DNA from: Chloroflexota bacterium
GTDB lineage: Bacteria; Chloroflexota; Dehalococcoidia; Bin125
NCBI GenBank assembly: GCA_027296805.1
Contig: JAPUIR010000048.1
Coordinates: forward strand, 1-8,480
Length of the DNA stretch: 8,480 nucleotides
Reading direction: 5' to 3'
Below are positions 6,633 to 8,480 of the stretch, in pieces; within the stretch, counting starts at the first letter, position 1, and each line of letters begins with the position of its first letter. The position numbers and the translations under genes are program-made. The notes below the pieces were generated by a model. The model did not search any database and had not been told where the DNA came from. It saw only the letters and a list, made by a program, of their open reading frames with translations.

Positions 6633-7784
6633 TTACGTCGCCGGGGTGGGAGCGCTGGGGCCCCGCAGGGCAATGAGCATCTGTTCGAGGCCGATCAAGC
6701 CCAGCAAGCGCCCGTTCTCCACGACCGGGAGGATGGTGGTTTTGGCCTCGCGCAGGCGCTCAAGCGCTTCTTGGCCGCTGGCGCTGGGGCCGATGGAGGC
6801 GATGGAGCCCGCATCGATCATGACATCACCCGCTGTGGAATTGAGATAGCTCTGCTCGTCCAACAGGGCGATCTGCGCGCCCGTCAGAATGCCCACGACG
6901 GTCTCGTCGGCGGAGACCAGATAGGCCGCGCCGTGGTCGATGCGGTCACGCGCCGGCGCGAGTCCTCGCACGGCGGTATCGGACTGGACGGTGCGCAGCC
7001 GCGTGGACATGACGTCACGCACCGTGACGTTCCCCAGCCGCTCCTCCGCGGCCGCTATCGCATGGCTCTGCGCGGCGGCGTTGTAGAGGAAGCCACCGAT
7101 CATGATCAGCCAGAGCCCGTTCAGGCCGCCGGTGCCGTCGCCGATGTCGATCACGAGGATGGCGACGCCGCCGATCGCGAGCGCGGCACCCACGAGTTGC
7201 CCAACCCTCGCGGCGTAGCGGGTGGCGCGGGTGCGGGATCGCGTCACGCCCCAGATCAGGGCGCGGAAGACCCGCCCACCATCGAGCGGGAAGCCCGGCA
7301 ACATGTTGAAGATGGCCAGGGTGAGATTGATGAAGCCGAGCCACTGGATCACCGCGGCAAGCGGGCTGTTTCCAGATCCCGTGAGGTAATAGAGGGCGAA
7401 GAAGAGGCCGCCCAGCGCCGCGCTCGTGAGCGGACCCACGATGGCGATCACGAACTCCTGCGAGGCGGACTTCGATTCCTCCGTGATCTGCGAGACGCCC
7501 CCCAGGAGGAACAGGGTGATGTTGGCGACTGTGAGGCCGTAGAGACGAGCGGTGATGCTATGGGCGAGTTCGTGAAGCAGGAGGGAGCCGAAGAAGATCA
7601 GCCCCGCCAGGATGGACAGCCCCACGACCGTCACGCCCGTGGGGTCGGGGTTGACCATGGAAGGGAGGATTCTGAGCCCGAAGATCGCGCTGATGAGCAC
7701 GAACGAGACCAGGAACGACACGTCCAGCCGGATAGGGATCCCGGCGATTTTGGCAATCTGGATGCTGGAACCTCGTCGAAACAC
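6633..7784 (-). CDS. Site-2-type zinc metalloprotease (M50) with two C-terminal CBS domains
   Basis: This is an intramembrane zinc protease of the S2P family, which cleaves membrane-bound substrates within the bilayer; the substrate is unknown. From the GTG at 7784 it has 383 residues. The N-terminus (FRRGSSIQIAKIAGIPIRL) is the usual lead of bacterial S2P proteins. Zinc ligands are HELAH (71-75) and Asp168 in NMLPGFPLDGG. Hydrophobic segments lie at about 22-40, 52-70, 110-133, 146-163, 196-213 and 222-235. Two CBS domains follow (about 253-313 with VRDVMS, and 319-375 with DVMID), suggesting regulation by an adenine nucleotide ligand. An AGGGGGA ribosome binding site 6 bases upstream supports the GTG start over the ATG at 7808 or the GTG at 7874, the latter overlapping the ABC gene. 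It ends 2 bases before murT, so it may share a transcript with the wall-amidation genes. Confidence 0.92.
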   Translation of the reverse strand: MFRRGSSIQIAKIAGIPIRLDVSFLVSFVLISAIFGLRILPSMVNPDPTGVTVVGLSILAGLIFFGSLLLHELAHSITARLYGLTVANITLFLLGGVSQITEESKSASQEFVIAIVGPLTSAALGGLFFALYYLTGSGNSPLAAVIQWLGFINLTLAIFNMLPGFPLDGGRVFRALIWGVTRSRTRATRYAARVGQLVGAALAIGGVAILVIDIGDGTGGLNGLWLIMIGGFLYNAAAQSHAIAAAEERLGNVTVRDVMSTRLRTVQSDTAVRGLAPARDRIDHGAAYLVSADETVVGILTGAQIALLDEQSYLNSTAGDVMIDAGSIASIGPSASGQEALERLREAKTTILPVVENGRLLGLIGLEQMLIALRGPSAPTPAT

Positions 7785-7790
7785 GCGGCA

Positions 7791-7797
7791 TCCCCCT
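7791..7797 (-). promoter_or_regulatory. Ribosome binding site deciding the protease start
   Basis: AGGGGGA lies 6 bases before the GTG at 7784. The in-frame ATG at 7808 would place this purine run inside the coding sequence, and that ATG has no comparable site upstream. The 7784 start also gives the N-terminus (FRRG...GIPIRL) expected for the family. The remaining bases up to the ABC gene stop at 7847 show no convincing promoter or terminator. Confidence 0.65.
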
Positions 7798-7846
7798 GCC
7801 TCCAGCATACGCGAGGAGCGAGCGCGACGATCTACTGCGAAACCCG

Positions 7847-8480
7847 CTAGGAGGAAGCCATCGGGTGGAGCCACTCCGGCTTGAGCTGGACCGCGAAGTT
7901 CGCCCGGCTATCGAGGCCGAGGCGGTAGTACACGTAGGCTGGCAACTCCAGCTGGAGCGCAGTCGTGGAGGGCGGCCGGATGGGGAGAAGCTCCATGCGC
8001 ACGGTGTCGCGCGCCATCTCCGTCTGCGCGGCGCGCACCTCGATCACGTTGGCGCGCCCCTCCTCATCAGGGCCGGAAGTCTCACCGAGCGGCAGATCGT
8101 CCTTGAGCACGAGCAGCTGCGAAGCGGCGATGGCGAGATCGAGGCGCTGGCCCGGGGCGGGATCGAGAGCGGCGTGATCGCCGCGCACCGTGAGCGCGGT
8201 GGCTCCCCACTCCACGGTCAAGGCATTGGGCGTCACGCCCCGCACGATTGCGGGCAGGACGTTCTCGATGCCGACGAGGTCGGCCACCCGTCGCGAGAGC
8301 GGACGGGCGAACGCGTCTTCGCGCGAGCTGATCTGGAGGATTCGCCCCTGGTCGATCACGGCGATGCGATCGGCCAGCGCGAAGGCTTCGTCCCGGTCGT
8401 GGGTGACCAGGAGCACAGGGATGCCGCGTTCGTCGTGGATGCGCCGAACCTGCGCGCCCAGCTCCCGTCGGGTGGGGCCA
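7847..8480 (-). CDS. ABC transporter ATP-binding protein with TOBE-like C-terminus (partial, N-terminus beyond right edge)
   Basis: The last 210 codons of an importer-type ABC ATPase are present. The sequence enters just after the D-loop (PTRRELGAQVRRIH) and continues with the H-loop (VLLVTHDRDEA) and ADRIAVIDQGRI. The Walker A, signature and Walker B motifs lie outside the window. A regulatory C-terminus follows: LVGIENVLPAIV into a TOBE/MOP-like beta domain, then a second beta-rich segment ending in LPAYVYYRLGL and a short tail. This layout occurs in ATPases for oxyanions (molybdate, tungstate, sulfate) and related iron or polyamine importers. The NVLPAIV and YVYYRLGL stretches lean toward the ModC/CysA-like oxyanion group, but the substrate cannot be fixed without the permease and binding protein, which would lie to the right. 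About 62 bases separate its TAG from the protease start, so it may belong to a separate upstream operon. Confidence 0.85.
   Translation of the reverse strand, partial: GPTRRELGAQVRRIHDERGIPVLLVTHDRDEAFALADRIAVIDQGRILQISSREDAFARPLSRRVADLVGIENVLPAIVRGVTPNALTVEWGATALTVRGDHAALDPAPGQRLDLAIAASQLLVLKDDLPLGETSGPDEEGRANVIEVRAAQTEMARDTVRMELLPIRPPSTTALQLELPAYVYYRLGLDSRANFAVQLKPEWLHPMASS

Noticed and set aside
5548..6849. Open frame of 433 codons on the plus strand, antisense to murT and the end of the protease gene
   Set aside because: No domain or credible N-terminus. It crosses the boundary of two well-supported minus-strand genes and is explained by lack of stop codons in GC-rich DNA. The same applies to the 359-codon plus-strand frame at 6771-7850.
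7785..7846. Promoter for the protease-murT-gatD genes in the gap after the ABC gene
   Set aside because: A TATGCT resembling a -10 box is present around 7804-7809, but no acceptable -35 lies at the right distance and it falls very close to the start codon; not enough to call.

Overview
The window is a GC-rich, tightly packed stretch of bacterial chromosome. All eight recognisable genes lie on the minus strand, so transcription runs from high to low coordinates. The gene set is a MurT/GatD pair, an M50 site-2 protease with CBS domains, a membrane-anchored M23 peptidase with an unusual insertion, ResB-type cytochrome c biogenesis, and an Lgt of a divergent type. Together with the high GC this suggests a Chloroflexota-like bacterium, or less likely an actinobacterium-like Gram-positive. 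That placement is inference; no rRNA or other phylogenetic marker is present. No mobile element, tRNA, CRISPR array or prophage gene was seen, and no gene-free stretch exceeds about 60 bases.

In transcription order, from the right edge: (1) the C-terminal part of an ABC transporter ATPase with TOBE-like domains (8480-7847, cut by the window edge); (2) a zinc site-2-type membrane protease with two CBS domains (7784-6633); (3) murT (6630-5215) and (4) gatD (5215-4466), the two subunits of the enzyme that amidates D-glutamate in lipid II; (5) a membrane-anchored M23 (LytM-type) peptidase (about 4451-3440) whose N-terminal coding region appears to carry a frame change; (6) a long ResB/Ccs1-like cytochrome c biogenesis protein (about 3325-1199); (7) lgt, prolipoprotein diacylglyceryl transferase (1202-204); (8) the N-terminal part of a glutaredoxin-like thiol protein (196-1, cut by the left edge).

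Spacing supports co-transcription: 2 bases between the protease gene and murT, a 1-base stop/start overlap murT/gatD, about 14 bases gatD/M23, a 4-base overlap resB/lgt, and 7 bases lgt/glutaredoxin. The only wider gaps are about 62 bases (ABC/protease) and about 60-115 bases (M23/resB). The theme is the cell envelope: peptidoglycan precursor amidation, wall hydrolysis or wall sensing, membrane proteolysis, lipoprotein lipidation and extracytoplasmic haem/thiol chemistry.

No clear novel multi-gene system is visible. The points most worth a second look are the apparent frame change (or non-canonical start) at the beginning of the M23 gene, the loss of three of the four expected zinc-ribbon cysteines in MurT, and Lgt substitutions at positions reported as important in the E. 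coli enzyme.
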